Assembly: GCF_039724765.1 (NCBI RefSeq)
Contig: NZ_CP155729.1
Span: 930,001-994,000, forward strand
Direction: 5' to 3'
Length of the DNA: 64,000 nt
Source of the DNA: Sagittula stellata E-37
Lineage (GTDB): Bacteria > Pseudomonadota > Alphaproteobacteria > Rhodobacterales > Rhodobacteraceae
The translations under genes and the position numbers were made by a program. Shown one piece after another: positions 1-8,531 of this stretch. The notes beneath the pieces were generated by a model. It did no database searches. It worked only from the letters and a program-made list of their open reading frames with translations, and was not told the origin of the DNA. Position 1 is the first letter of the stretch. Every line of letters starts with the position of its first letter.

Positions 1-1
1 C

Positions 2-217
2 GACCGTCTGGGACTGCTTCAGGGGGTCATCGCCTCGTTGGGTGCCGTGGCCGCCATAACCGCGCCGTTGGTTATCACGCCATTGTTCCGGCTCTTCGCC
101 GCGCCCGACGCACCGCTGTACCTGCCGGGCGCGCCTTTCCTGATGGCTGCCGCCCTTTTGGTCATCAGTGCTTTCATTTTCTGGCCGATGCGCAGGCAAC
201 TCACCGCCGCGGCGTGA
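2..217 (+). CDS. MFS exporter, C-terminal fragment (TCR/Tet-like)
   Basis: The reading frame is open from the window edge to a TGA at 215-217 and gives 71 residues, the C-terminus of a larger protein. It contains two hydrophobic helices separated by a short loop with Phe-Ala-Ala-Pro, and ends in a basic tail. The stretch Gly-Leu-Leu-Gln-Gly-Val-Ile-Ala-Ser-Leu resembles TM11 of tetracycline-type (TCR/Tet) major facilitator exporters, which is the basis for the call. The substrate cannot be judged from this fragment; an export role in the inner membrane is inferred from the family. Confidence 0.6.
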   Translation, partial: DRLGLLQGVIASLGAVAAITAPLVITPLFRLFAAPDAPLYLPGAPFLMAAALLVISAFIFWPMRRQLTAAA

Positions 218-292
218 TACCGCTCTTGCCCCCGATGCGTCCCTGAGACAAAAGCGGCGCATACCCTGATCTTATGCCGAAAGCCTGTCGTC

Positions 293-955
293 ATGGTCCT
301 CGACTGGAGCGCACTTCTGCGCGAGTTCATCACCCTCTTCGTGGTCGTCGATCCGATCGGCACTCTGCCGGTGTTCTACTTCGCCACGGCACGTGTGCCG
401 CAGGAGCTTCACTGGAAGTTTGCCGTGCGCGCCGTGCTGGTCGCGTGGGTGGTGCTGATCGCATTTCTCGTCGCCGGGCAATGGCTGCTGGAGGGGCTGG
501 GCCTGCGCTTCGGATCGTTCCAGATCGCGGGCGGGATCATCCTCTTCCTGTTCGCCCTGACGATGATCTTCGGCGAATCGAAAGCGGAGCACGAGATAGA
601 GGAGGCGGCGCGCGAACACTTCTCGGGGGCGGTCTTTCCGCTGGCGATGCCCTCGATTGCGTCGCCCGGGGCGATGCTGGCGATCGTGGTGCTGACCGAC
701 AACCATGCGCATTCCGTGCCGGACCAGTTGATGACGGCCGGTCTTTTGACGATCGTCCTGATCCTGACGCTGCTGTTGCTGCTTCTGGGCGCGCAGTTGA
801 AACGGGTGCTCGGCTCGACCGGGGCAAGCGTCGTCAGCCGTGTCATGGGGATCATTCTCGCCACCGTGGCCGTCGACGCCGTGCTGGGCGGTCTGGATGC
901 GGTCGGCGTCATGCAGATCGAAAGCCCCCCCGGCGGTTTGTCGATTTCCGAGTGA
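293..955 (+). CDS. marC: MarC family integral membrane protein
   Basis: The 220-residue protein has about six hydrophobic segments and the MarC signature Val-Asp-Pro-Ile-Gly-Thr-Leu-Pro near residues 19-26, plus an Ile-Phe-Gly-Glu after the third helix. Length and topology match the family (about 200-220 aa). MarC proteins sit in the inner membrane; the early link to multiple antibiotic resistance was not upheld, so the transported substrate is unknown. The chosen ATG lies just inside a longer overlapping frame; no strong ribosome binding site decides it, but the Met-Val-Leu-Asp-Trp start gives the usual short N-terminus. Confidence 0.85.
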   Translation: MVLDWSALLREFITLFVVVDPIGTLPVFYFATARVPQELHWKFAVRAVLVAWVVLIAFLVAGQWLLEGLGLRFGSFQIAGGIILFLFALTMIFGESKAEHEIEEAAREHFSGAVFPLAMPSIASPGAMLAIVVLTDNHAHSVPDQLMTAGLLTIVLILTLLLLLLGAQLKRVLGSTGASVVSRVMGIILATVAVDAVLGGLDAVGVMQIESPPGGLSISE

Positions 956-1027
956 CACCACGCGCCGAAAACCTGTAAGACCGCCCGGAAAGCAGACAAC
1001 CTGCGGTAATAACAGACGAGGCGGGAT

Positions 1028-1378
1028 ATGCGGAAGTTTCCCGGCGCCGCGCTTGGCGTCGATCAGGGCACCGAAGATGTTTTCACCGATTTCGAAGATG
1101 GCGGCGACATGTGGACGGGTCATGGCGCGCGCGAGCGGCGCAAGGCTGTGACCTTCTCGGAACCGTTCAAGTCGGTTCCGCTGGTTCAGGTGTCCTTGGC
1201 GCTGTGGGACATGGATTCCCAGTCCAATGTCCGGGCGGATGTCGCCGCCGAGAAAGTCACACCTGCGGGGTTCGAGATGGTCTTTCGCACATGGGCCGAC
1301 ACACGCGTCGCCCGCGTGCGCATGAGCTGGATCGCCTTCGGCGAAGCCTCCAGCCCGGACGACTGGGACCTCTACTGA
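1028..1378 (+). CDS. H-type lectin domain protein
   Basis: This small 116-residue protein lacks a signal peptide. The segment from about residue 35 to 110 (Arg-Lys-Ala-Val-Thr-Phe-Ser-Glu-Pro-Phe, then Val-Pro-Leu-Val-Gln-Val-Ser-Leu, later Phe-Arg-Thr-Trp-Ala-Asp-Thr-Arg-Val-Ala-Arg) fits the H-type lectin fold known from discoidin and Helix agglutinin, which binds N-acetylgalactosamine in eukaryotes. Single-domain versions are common in Rhodobacteraceae and their role is not established. A GAGGCGGG element precedes the ATG. It faces prs tail to tail. Confidence 0.75.
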   Translation: MRKFPGAALGVDQGTEDVFTDFEDGGDMWTGHGARERRKAVTFSEPFKSVPLVQVSLALWDMDSQSNVRADVAAEKVTPAGFEMVFRTWADTRVARVRMSWIAFGEASSPDDWDLY

Positions 1379-1400
1379 TCTGACTTGGCAGGGCAGGGCG

Positions 1401-1422
1401 GGCCGGCTTTGTGTAACCGGCC
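1401..1422. terminator. possible terminator hairpin between lectin gene and prs
   Basis: Arms GGCCGG (1401-1406) and CCGGCC (1417-1422) enclose a 10-nt loop in the gap between the convergent lectin and prs genes. There is no clear T-run on either side, so its role as a terminator is only suggested by position. Confidence 0.35.
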
Positions 1423-1440
1423 AGCCCTTCGTGCCACGGG

Positions 1441-2448
1441 TTACAGGATGCCTTCGTAGATCGGGCCAAGGGTGTCGGTCTCGAACAGGGACGAGACGGA
1501 CGTGCCGTTCCAGATGTTGAGGATGGATTGCGCGAACAGCGGCGCGGTCGGCAGCACGCGGATGTTCGGTGCAGAGCTGACCGGCCCGGTCGGCTGGATG
1601 GTGTCGGTCAGCACGAGCGTCTTCAGAACGGATTTCGACACCCGCTCCACCGCGGGGCCGGACATGACGCCGTGGCTGATGTAGGCGTGCACCTCCGTCG
1701 CGCCGTGGTCCATGATGACCTCGGCCGCCTTGCAAAGCGTACCAGCGGTGTCGCACATGTCGTCGACGATGATGCAGCGCTTGCCGGTGACGTCGCCGAT
1801 AACGGTCATTTCGGCGATTTCGCCCGGCTTCTCACGGCGCTTGTCGACGATCGACAGCGGCGCGTTGATCCGTTTGGCCAGCTCCCGCGCCCTTGCCACG
1901 CCGCCCACATCCGGCGAGATCACCATCACGTCCGACAGGTCGGCGAACTGGTTCTTGATGTCGATGGCGAAGATCGGCGAGGCATAGAGGTTGTCCACAG
2001 GGATATCGAAGAAGCCCTGGATCTGGGCCGCGTGCAGATCCATCGTCAGGATGCGTTCGATCCCGGCCTCGACCATCATGTTGGCCACCAGCTTGGCGGT
2101 GATTGGCGTGCGCGCCTTGGTCCGCCGGTCCTGCCGGGCGTACCCGAAGTAGGGGATCACCGCCGTGATGCGCGAGGCCGAAGAGCGGCGCAGCGCATCC
2201 GCCATGATGAGCAGTTCCATCAGGTTGTCGTTCGCCGGGTTGGAGGTCGGCTGGATGATGAACATGTCTTCGCCGCGCACGTTCTCGTAGACTTCGACAA
2301 AGATCTCCTGGTCGTTGAAGCGTTCCACCCGCGCCTGGACAAGGCCGACGGACATGCCGCGATACAGCGACATGCGGCGGGCGATGGCTTCGGCGAGGGG
2401 GCGGTTTGCGTTGCCGGCGATAAGCTTGGGTTCAACGACGGTGGGCAT
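1441..2448 (-). CDS. prs: ribose-phosphate pyrophosphokinase
   Basis: This enzyme makes PRPP from ribose 5-phosphate and ATP for purine, pyrimidine, His, Trp and NAD synthesis. The 335-residue product carries the class I signatures: Tyr-Phe-Gly-Tyr-Ala-Arg-Gln-Asp-Arg (ATP-binding region, about residue 99), Asp-Leu-His-Ala (about 137) and the PRPP loop [10 protein letters not shown] near 228. The start at 2448 is preferred over the longer frame at 2475 because a CCGGAG element sits just before it and the family begins near this point. It is transcribed alone and convergent with the lectin gene. Confidence 0.95.
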   Translation of the reverse strand: MPTVVEPKLIAGNANRPLAEAIARRMSLYRGMSVGLVQARVERFNDQEIFVEVYENVRGEDMFIIQPTSNPANDNLMELLIMADALRRSSASRITAVIPYFGYARQDRRTKARTPITAKLVANMMVEAGIERILTMDLHAAQIQGFFDIPVDNLYASPIFAIDIKNQFADLSDVMVISPDVGGVARARELAKRINAPLSIVDKRREKPGEIAEMTVIGDVTGKRCIIVDDMCDTAGTLCKAAEVIMDHGATEVHAYISHGVMSGPAVERVSKSVLKTLVLTDTIQPTGPVSSAPNIRVLPTAPLFAQSILNIWNGTSVSSLFETDTLGPIYEGIL

Positions 2449-2558
2449 GGGCAGCTCCGGGGTAGGTCCGTGCACGGAGGATGACGGATTCGTGACGTTG
2501 CGGTCCCGTTAACACGGCCCTAGGGTCGGTTCCAGCACCGGAAAGGGAGGCGCGGCAT

Positions 2559-3158
2559 ATGGCCCGGATCGACTACTATCTGTCCATGATTTCACCCTTC
2601 ACGTACTTCTGCGGCACCCGCCCGGCAGAGATCGCGGCCAGACACGGGGCAGAGCTGGTCTACAAGCCGCTCGACATCATGCAGCTTTTCGCGCGCACCG
2701 GTGGCACGCCCTTGCCGCAGCGCCACCCGTCTCGGCAGGCCTACCGCCTGCAGGAGCTGGCCCGCGCGTCGAAGGCATCGGGTCTGCCCTACCACGAGAA
2801 GCCGATGTTCTTTCCGGCCAATGCGGCGCCGGCGTCTTACGCCGTGATCGCGGCGCAGAAGGCGGGCGGCGGCGATATGGCGGGGCTGGTGCACGGGCTC
2901 CTGGCCGACTGCTGGGCTGAACAGAAGGACATCGCCGAAGACGCGGTGATCGGCGACCGCCTTGAGGCGGCGGGTTTCGACCGGGGGCTGACCTTCACCG
3001 GGATGCTGGACGGGGCGGAGACCTACTCGGCCAACCTCGAAGAGGCGGTGGAACGCGGTGTCTTCGGGGCACCCTTCTGGGTGGTCGACGACGGTGCGCT
3101 GTTCTGGGGGCGCGACCGGTTGGATGACCTCGACACACACCTCGGAGACATTGCGTGA
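2559..3158 (+). CDS. 2-hydroxychromene-2-carboxylate isomerase family protein
   Basis: The 199-residue thioredoxin-fold protein belongs to the kappa-GST/HCCA isomerase family. Evidence is Ser-Pro-Phe-Thr-Tyr-Phe at residues 12-17 (position of the catalytic Ser), a helical middle domain, and the C-terminal Gly-Val-Phe-Gly-Ala-Pro-Phe-Trp-Val-Val followed by Phe-Trp-Gly-Arg-Asp-Arg-Leu. In naphthalene degradation such enzymes isomerise hydroxychromene carboxylate with glutathione; here no aromatic pathway genes flank it, so the substrate is open. A GGGAGG ribosome binding site precedes the ATG. Its stop overlaps the GTG of the next gene by 4 bp, implying translational coupling. Confidence 0.85.
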   Translation: MARIDYYLSMISPFTYFCGTRPAEIAARHGAELVYKPLDIMQLFARTGGTPLPQRHPSRQAYRLQELARASKASGLPYHEKPMFFPANAAPASYAVIAAQKAGGGDMAGLVHGLLADCWAEQKDIAEDAVIGDRLEAAGFDRGLTFTGMLDGAETYSANLEEAVERGVFGAPFWVVDDGALFWGRDRLDDLDTHLGDIA

Positions 3159-3961
3159 AGGACACGGTGCCGCTTTTCGTTCGCACCTTCGGCGGCGGCG
3201 CCGAGCGGGCGCTTGCCTTGCATTGCGGACTGGGCGCTTCGGGCATGTGGCAGGGCGTGGCCGCGCATCTGGACGGAGTGCAGGTCATCGCACCGGACCT
3301 GCCGGGCCACGGGCGCAGCGCGCCTTTCCCCGATGGCGTGGACATGCACGACGCCGCCTGCGACGCGGTGCGCCCGTTGCTTGACGAACCGATGCACCTG
3401 GTCGGTCACAGTTTCGGAGCGACTGTCGCCCTGCGCCTCGCGCTCGATATGCCGGAGCGTGTCCGTTCCCTTACCCTGATCGAACCGGTCCTATTCGCCG
3501 CCGCGCCCCGTGGCCCTGTTGTCGACGCGCACGGCGCCCGGGAGCAGGTGATTCTCGACCTCTATGAGACCGGCGACACGATGGGCGCGGCAGAGGCCTT
3601 CAACGCGCTTTGGGGCGGCGGCGTGCCATGGGACAGCTTTCGGCCCGAGGCCCGGCAGGCCATGGCAGAGCGTATGCCCTTCATCTTCGGCACGGAGCCG
3701 AGCCTGTGGCGAGACGTGCACGGCCTCATAGCGCCGGGTATGCAGGAACGTCTGACGATGCCGGTCACCCTCCTTCGGGGCAGCGCGACGGTCGCGATCA
3801 TCGCAGAGGTTCACCGTGGCCTGCTGCAGCGTCTGCCGCATTGCCGGGAGGCGGTTGTCGAGGGGGCAGGGCACATGCTGGTCATGACCCACGCCGAAGA
3901 CGTCGCGCGCGAAATCCGCGGGACGTTTGAGCAGGCCCGGGACGCCGCATCCACGAACTGA
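3155..3961 (+). CDS. alpha/beta hydrolase
   Basis: The 268-residue protein has an alpha/beta hydrolase core: an oxyanion-side loop Leu-His-Cys-Gly-Leu-Gly, then Pro-Asp-Leu-Pro-Gly-His-Gly-Arg-Ser, the nucleophile elbow Gly-His-Ser-Phe-Gly with Ser86, and a late Gly-Ala-Gly-His for the catalytic His. The GTG start overlaps the upstream isomerase stop (GTGA), so the two are one operon and may act on related substrates; that is an inference. The substrate (ester, lactone or C-C bond) cannot be told from sequence. Confidence 0.85.
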   Translation: MKDTVPLFVRTFGGGAERALALHCGLGASGMWQGVAAHLDGVQVIAPDLPGHGRSAPFPDGVDMHDAACDAVRPLLDEPMHLVGHSFGATVALRLALDMPERVRSLTLIEPVLFAAAPRGPVVDAHGAREQVILDLYETGDTMGAAEAFNALWGGGVPWDSFRPEARQAMAERMPFIFGTEPSLWRDVHGLIAPGMQERLTMPVTLLRGSATVAIIAEVHRGLLQRLPHCREAVVEGAGHMLVMTHAEDVAREIRGTFEQARDAASTN

Positions 3962-3988
3962 ACCGGGGCTAGGTGCCCCGGACGTATT

Positions 3989-4576
3989 TCAGGATTTCTT
4001 GCCGACCCGTGGCTCTGTCCCGGCGCGCAGTCGCGCGATGTTTTCCTTGTGTCGGTAAAGAACCACGAAGGTCAGAATCAGACTGGTGATCGTCAGGTCG
4101 GTGCGGCCAAGGACAAGGGTCCACGGCGCGGCAGAGGCGACGGCAGCCAGTGCCCCGACCGAGGAAATCCGGCTGATCGCAAAGGCCACGGCCCAGGTCG
4201 CGCAGCACAGCAGGCCCACGGGCCACGCCAGCGCCAGCATCGTTCCGAGGAAAGTGGCCATGCCCTTGCCGCCCCGGAAGCCCAGCCAGACCGGGAAGCA
4301 ATGGCCCATCATTGCCGCCAGCCCGGCCAGCTGCGCCGCGCTGTCGTCCCCGGACAGCCAGCGCGCCAGCAGCACCGCGATGGCGCCCTTGCCGCTGTCG
4401 AGGATCAGCGTCGCCAGTGCGGCGGGTTTGCTGCCCGTGCGCAGAACGTTGGTGGCGCCGATGTTGCCGGACCCGATCTGGCGCAGGTCGCCCAGCCCCA
4501 TCGCGCGGGTGATGACGATGCCGAAGGGAACGGACCCCAGCAGGTAGCCAAGGACGGTCCAGATCAGAAGGGTCAT
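3989..4576 (-). CDS. plsY: acyl-phosphate--glycerol-3-phosphate acyltransferase
   Basis: PlsY transfers an acyl group from acyl-phosphate to glycerol 3-phosphate, the first step of phospholipid synthesis in the inner membrane. The 195-residue product has several membrane segments and the three family motifs: Ser-Val-Pro-Phe-Gly near the N-terminus, Gly-Ser-Gly-Asn-Ile-Gly-Ala-Thr-Asn, and Gly-His-Cys-Phe-Pro with Gly-Gly-Lys-Gly. The start at 4576 drops an implausible 26-residue extension reading over the end of the upstream gene. It follows the dihydroorotase-like gene by 13 nt and is probably cotranscribed with it. Confidence 0.93.
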   Translation of the reverse strand: MTLLIWTVLGYLLGSVPFGIVITRAMGLGDLRQIGSGNIGATNVLRTGSKPAALATLILDSGKGAIAVLLARWLSGDDSAAQLAGLAAMMGHCFPVWLGFRGGKGMATFLGTMLALAWPVGLLCCATWAVAFAISRISSVGALAAVASAAPWTLVLGRTDLTITSLILTFVVLYRHKENIARLRAGTEPRVGKKS

Positions 4577-4589
4577 GTGCGGGTCCCTT

Positions 4590-5897
4590 TCAGGCTTCGT
4601 AGACGCGGTCGCCCGCAACCCATGTGCCCAGCACCTTGCCTTGAAGACGGGCACCGTCGAACGGCGTGTTCTTGGACTTCGAGCGCAGCTTGAACCGGTC
4701 GAGGATCACGGGCTTGTCCGCATCGAACAGCACGAGGTCGGCCGGCGCCCCTGCGGACAGCCGTCCGCAGTCCAGCCCCAGCCGTTTCGCCGGGTTGAGC
4801 GAAAGCGCGCGGAAGAGTGTCGGCAGGGTCATCTCCTCGGCGTGGTACAGCCGGAGCAGTACGGTCAGCATCGTCTCCAGCCCGACAGCGCCGGAGGCCG
4901 CTTCCTCGAAGGGCAGGCGTTTGGATTCCTCGTCCTGCGGGGTATGGAACGACCCGATGATGTCGATCAGCCCGGAGCGGACCGCCTCGACGATGGCTTT
5001 GCGGTCGTCCTCGGACCGGAGCGGCGGCTTGACCTTGAAGAAGGTGCGGTAGTCGGCCACGTCCATCTCGTTCAGCGTGAGGTGGTGCATGGAGGTGCCC
5101 GCCGTCACGTCGAAGCCGTTGGCCTTCGCCCGTTCTAGCGTCGGCAGCGCGCGGGCGGCGGTGATCTGGTCGGCGTGGTAGCGGGCGCCCGTCATCTCCA
5201 CCATGCCGATGTCGCGGTCGAGGCCCATGCGCTCGGCCATCGGGCTGACGGAGGGCAACCCGCGCAGGGATGCGAACTTGCCCGACGTCGCCGCCGCGCC
5301 CTGCGACAGGCCCGGGTCCTGCGGATGGCCGATGATGAGCGCGCCCAGCGACCGGGCATAGGTCATCGCCCGGGACAGCACCTTGGTGTCGATCACGACA
5401 TGATCGCAGTCGGTGAAGGCCACGGCACCCGCGTCCATCAGAAACCCGATCTCGGTCATTTCGCGGCCTGCGCGCCCCTTGGTCAGCGCGGCCATGGGGA
5501 GGACGTTCACGCGGCATTCCTCGGCCGCCCGGCGGCGGATGAAATCGAGCTGTTCCGGCGTGTCGATCGGCGGATGGGTGTCGGGCCGTGTCACGATGGT
5601 GGTCACACCGCCCGCCGCCGCCGCCTGTCCTGCGGTGCCGTAGGATTCCTTGTGACGCTCGCCCGGTTCACCGACCTTCACGCCGATGTCCACGATCCCC
5701 GGCGCCAGGCATTTGCCTTTGCAGTCCACCTGGACCACCGTGTCGGAGTTCACAGCTGTGAACAATTTCCCTTCATTTTCAGTAACTTGTGTTTCGATTT
5801 CCTTAATGCGCCCATTCTCGACGAGCAAGGCGCCCAGGGTATCGGTGCCTGCGTCGGGGTCGATCAGGCGGGCGTTGGTGAAAATGGTCTGGGACAT
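4590..5897 (-). CDS. dihydroorotase-like protein lacking the metal site (pseudo-PyrC)
   Basis: The 435-residue amidohydrolase-fold protein is clearly related to type I dihydroorotase and follows pyrB, but key catalytic residues are missing. The canonical Asp-x-His-x-His after strand 1 reads Asp70-Ile-Gly-Val-Lys74. The usual Thr-Asp-His-Ala-Pro-His reads Ser316-Phe-His-Thr-Pro-Gln321, losing the catalytic Asp. Gly-His-Pro-Gln-Asp (about 190) and Met-His-His-Leu-Thr-Leu (270-275) remain. Non-catalytic dihydroorotase homologues that partner aspartate transcarbamoylase are known in pseudomonads and other bacteria, and that role fits here. An active PyrC should be encoded elsewhere in the genome. 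Automatic annotation would call this pyrC. Confidence 0.85.
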   Translation of the reverse strand: MSQTIFTNARLIDPDAGTDTLGALLVENGRIKEIETQVTENEGKLFTAVNSDTVVQVDCKGKCLAPGIVDIGVKVGEPGERHKESYGTAGQAAAAGGVTTIVTRPDTHPPIDTPEQLDFIRRRAAEECRVNVLPMAALTKGRAGREMTEIGFLMDAGAVAFTDCDHVVIDTKVLSRAMTYARSLGALIIGHPQDPGLSQGAAATSGKFASLRGLPSVSPMAERMGLDRDIGMVEMTGARYHADQITAARALPTLERAKANGFDVTAGTSMHHLTLNEMDVADYRTFFKVKPPLRSEDDRKAIVEAVRSGLIDIIGSFHTPQDEESKRLPFEEAASGAVGLETMLTVLLRLYHAEEMTLPTLFRALSLNPAKRLGLDCGRLSAGAPADLVLFDADKPVILDRFKLRSKSKNTPFDGARLQGKVLGTWVAGDRVYEA

Positions 5898-6046
5898 GCG
5901 GGCATCACTTGGTGGGTTTCCTTCCCTCTACGGCAAATCCCGTGGCGGGGGAACCCGCCTGTGGCGGGTCCGGCGCTGCCGGGTCCGCCTGCGTGCGCGA
6001 GGGACGTCTGAGCTGTACGAACGACTGTCAGGGGACGTGCGGCGCC

Positions 6047-6586
6047 CTAAAGGACGAGCACGAGCACCAGGACCACAAGCGCCACCAGCGCGAGCGCGGT
6101 GATCAGGATGGCGCGAGACAGGCCGCCCGTCGAAGACGCCTCCGTGCCGCCGGAAAGGACCCCCTCGGCTGAGGTGCTGCGCAGGCTGGCCGAACGCGCC
6201 TTCACCGGCGCGGAGGACCAGCTTCCGACGTGGCGAAGCGGCGTGTTGACGTTCAACGTCTGAGAGGTCGATTCGAAGGCCTGCGGCGGCAGGATCACCA
6301 CGTGTCCCGTCAGCGCATCGACCCGCGCCGCATCGGCCCCGAGCGCCTTGGCCGGGAGGTCATAGGCCTCAGACATGTATTGCGACAATGGCATGGCACC
6401 GAGGTCGCGCACGTCCACTGTCTCGACGAAACCGGGCCGCAGCTTGGTGGCCCCGAGAGCGTATTTCAAAGGCCACTCCCCCGTCCCGGCCATGGCAGTG
6501 AAGCGTTCGACGGCCTGAGGCGGAAGATCGAGATGGAACAGGTGGACGGTCGCATTATCCGATCCGTTGATGTCGATCTGGGTCAC
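6047..6586 (-). CDS. conserved hypothetical, C-terminal membrane anchor, between pyrB and pyrC-like gene
   Basis: The 179-residue protein was not assigned to a characterised family. Residues 1-125 are soluble, starting Met-Thr-Gln-Ile-Asp-Ile-Asn-Gly and containing a repeated Leu-Pro pattern. A Ser/Ala/Thr-rich linker follows (about 126-155), then one very hydrophobic Leu/Val helix to the C-terminus (about 158-179), so it looks tail-anchored with a cytosolic body. It is encoded between pyrB and the degenerate dihydroorotase on the same strand, with gaps of 72 and 149 nt. The conserved-looking context suggests a link to pyrimidine synthesis or membrane placement of the complex, but this is inference. 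Confidence 0.75.
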   Translation of the reverse strand: MTQIDINGSDNATVHLFHLDLPPQAVERFTAMAGTGEWPLKYALGATKLRPGFVETVDVRDLGAMPLSQYMSEAYDLPAKALGADAARVDALTGHVVILPPQAFESTSQTLNVNTPLRHVGSWSSAPVKARSASLRSTSAEGVLSGGTEASSTGGLSRAILITALALVALVVLVLVLVL

Positions 6587-6658
6587 GTTGAGCCTCGCGA
6601 AAAAACTGAAGGAATAAATGTTAACGCTGTACGGGCGGTGTTCCGTTGCCGAAAAAAA

Positions 6659-7609
6659 TCAGGTCACCACTTCGGTCGGACGGGCGCGGAGGTTGCGCGA
6701 CAGAAGGTCCATGGCCGCCATGCGCACCGCGACGCCCATCTCCACCTGGTCCTGAATGACCGAACGGTTGATGTCGTCAGCGATGGTGCCGTCGATCTCG
6801 ACGCCCCGGTTCATCGGCCCGGGATGCATGACGATGGCGTCGTCCTTGGCGAAGGACAGCTTTTCGGCGTCGAGGCCGTAGCGGTGGTAATACTCGCGCT
6901 CGGACGGGATGAAACCGCCGTCCATGCGTTCCTTCTGCAGGCGGAGCATCATCACCACGTCGGCGTCTTTCAGACCTTCGCGCATGTCCTGATAGACCTC
7001 TGCGCCGAATTCGTCGATTCCGGCGGGCATCAGCGTGGCGGGGCCGACCAGACGGATGCGATTTTCCATCTTGTGGAGCAGCAGCAGGTTGGAGCGCGCC
7101 ACGCGGCTGTGGGCGACATCGCCGCAGATCGCGATGGTCAGGCGGTGAAGGCGGCCCTTGGCGCGGCGGATCGTCAGGGCATCGAGCAGCGCCTGAGTGG
7201 GATGCTCGTGCCGCCCGTCGCCAGCGTTCAGCACCGCGCAGTGCACCTTCTGCGCCAGCAGATCCACCGCCCCCGAATGCGGATGGCGCACCACCAAGAG
7301 GTCGGGGTGCATGGCGTTCAGCGTCAGCGCGGTGTCGATCAGCGTCTCGCCCTTCTTGATGGAGGACGCCTGCATCGACATGTTCATGACATCCGCACCC
7401 AGTCGCTTGCCCGCCAGTTCGAAGCTGGCCTGCGTGCGGGTCGAGTTCTCGAAGAACATGTTGATCTGGGTGAGGCCCGCCAGCGCCTGCGCGTGCTTGT
7501 CGCGGCGCCGGTTGAGCGCGGCGTACTGGTCGGCCAGGTCGAGCAGGGTCGTGATCTCGTCCGGACGCAGGGGTTCGATCCCCAGAAGATGGCGGTGGTC
7601 GAAGCGCAT
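6659..7609 (-). CDS. pyrB: aspartate carbamoyltransferase catalytic subunit
   Basis: PyrB condenses aspartate and carbamoyl phosphate in pyrimidine synthesis. The 316-residue product shows the carbamoyl-phosphate loop Phe-Phe-Glu-Asn-Ser-Thr-Arg-Thr, the flexible-loop [17 protein letters not shown], and the aspartate-site Met-His-Pro-Gly-Pro-Met-Asn-Arg-Gly. Of two ATGs six bases apart, 7609 is chosen because an AGGG element lies six bases before it while the upstream ATG has no spacing. It heads the pyrB - membrane protein - dihydroorotase-like - plsY block and is divergent from the uracil-DNA glycosylase gene. No pyrI regulatory subunit is seen. Confidence 0.95.
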   Translation of the reverse strand: MRFDHRHLLGIEPLRPDEITTLLDLADQYAALNRRRDKHAQALAGLTQINMFFENSTRTQASFELAGKRLGADVMNMSMQASSIKKGETLIDTALTLNAMHPDLLVVRHPHSGAVDLLAQKVHCAVLNAGDGRHEHPTQALLDALTIRRAKGRLHRLTIAICGDVAHSRVARSNLLLLHKMENRIRLVGPATLMPAGIDEFGAEVYQDMREGLKDADVVMMLRLQKERMDGGFIPSEREYYHRYGLDAEKLSFAKDDAIVMHPGPMNRGVEIDGTIADDINRSVIQDQVEMGVAVRMAAMDLLSRNLRARPTEVVT

Positions 7610-7687
7610 GGTCATCCCTGTCGAAGTCGCACCTGTCTTACGGAGCGCATCCCCCGGGAGCAAGGGGCAGGTGGCGCGTGACGGATT

Positions 7688-7711
7688 TGAGTATTTGAGA
7701 AGCAGAGAAAC
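7688..7711. repeat. dispersed 24-bp repeat, copy 1 (TGAGTATTTG type)
   Basis: This 24-bp element in the divergent pyrB / uracil-DNA glycosylase gap matches 57357-57380 at 21 of 24 positions, both beginning TGAGTATTTG and sharing the core AAGCAGAGAA. It is AT-richer than its surroundings. Function unknown; the second copy is also intergenic. Confidence 0.55.
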
Positions 7712-7754
7712 CGGGCGGATTTTCCTTTGCCCGGCTTGGGCGTAATGTGGCGGC

Positions 7755-8531
7755 ATGGAATCGGCACTGGATTGGCACGCCGCGCGTGCCGCGCTCGACT
7801 GGCAACTGGAGATGGGTGTCTCCGAGACGCTTTGCGAAGCGCCAGTGGATCGCTTTGCCCTTGAGGATGCGGTGAAGGCGGAGCGCCTTGCGCCCCGGCG
7901 TGGGGCAGCCGGGGCCGCGCCTGTGGCGGAACCCGAGGTGGACCCCGTGGCCGAAGCGCAGGCGGCGGCGGCGGCGGCGCCCGATCTGCCCGCGCTGGCG
8001 GCGGCGCTGGCGGCATACGATCATTGCGAACTGAAGCGCGGTGCGCGGTCTCTGGTGTTCTCGGACGGGGCGGCGGCGGCGCGGGTGATGCTCGTGGGCG
8101 AGGCGCCGGGCCGCGACGAGGACCTGCAGGGCAAGCCTTTTGTCGGGCGGGCCGGGCAGTTGCTGGACCGGATGCTGGCGGCGGTCGGGCTGTCGCGCGA
8201 TGAGTCGGTCTATATCACCAACGTGCTGCCCTGGCGCCCGCCGCAGAATCGCGATCCGAAGCCGGACGAGATCGCCATGATGCTGCCTTTCCTGAAGAAG
8301 CACATCGCTCTGGTCGATCCGGACTTGCTGGTGATCGTGGGCAATATCTCGGCCCAGGCGCTGCTGGGACGGCGGGGCATCACCCGTCTGCGCGGCACCT
8401 GGCAGGAGGCGGAGGGACGTCCGGCGCTGCCGATGGTGCACCCCGCCTACCTGCTGCGCAATCCGGGGTTCAAACGGGAAGCGTGGAACGACATGCTGGA
8501 GTTGAAAGTGAAGTTGAGGACGCTTGGATGA
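7755..8531 (+). CDS. family 4-type uracil-DNA glycosylase
   Basis: The 258-residue protein removes uracil from DNA by family assignment. From about residue 110 it shows [31 protein letters not shown], and the C-terminal His-Pro-Ala-Tyr-Leu-Leu-Arg. Family 4 enzymes usually hold a [4Fe-4S] cluster through four Cys; here only one Cys (in Asp-His-Cys-Glu-Leu-Lys) remains in the expected places, so the cluster is probably absent. The N-terminal 90 residues are Ala-rich and low in complexity. Its stop overlaps the next gene's ATG. Confidence 0.88.
   Translation: MESALDWHAARAALDWQLEMGVSETLCEAPVDRFALEDAVKAERLAPRRGAAGAAPVAEPEVDPVAEAQAAAAAAPDLPALAAALAAYDHCELKRGARSLVFSDGAAAARVMLVGEAPGRDEDLQGKPFVGRAGQLLDRMLAAVGLSRDESVYITNVLPWRPPQNRDPKPDEIAMMLPFLKKHIALVDPDLLVIVGNISAQALLGRRGITRLRGTWQEAEGRPALPMVHPAYLLRNPGFKREAWNDMLELKVKLRTLG

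Noticed and set aside
1165..1178. GTTC-N6-GTTC resembling an alphaproteobacterial LexA box
   Set aside because: The spacer is 6, not the required 7, and it lies inside the lectin coding region.
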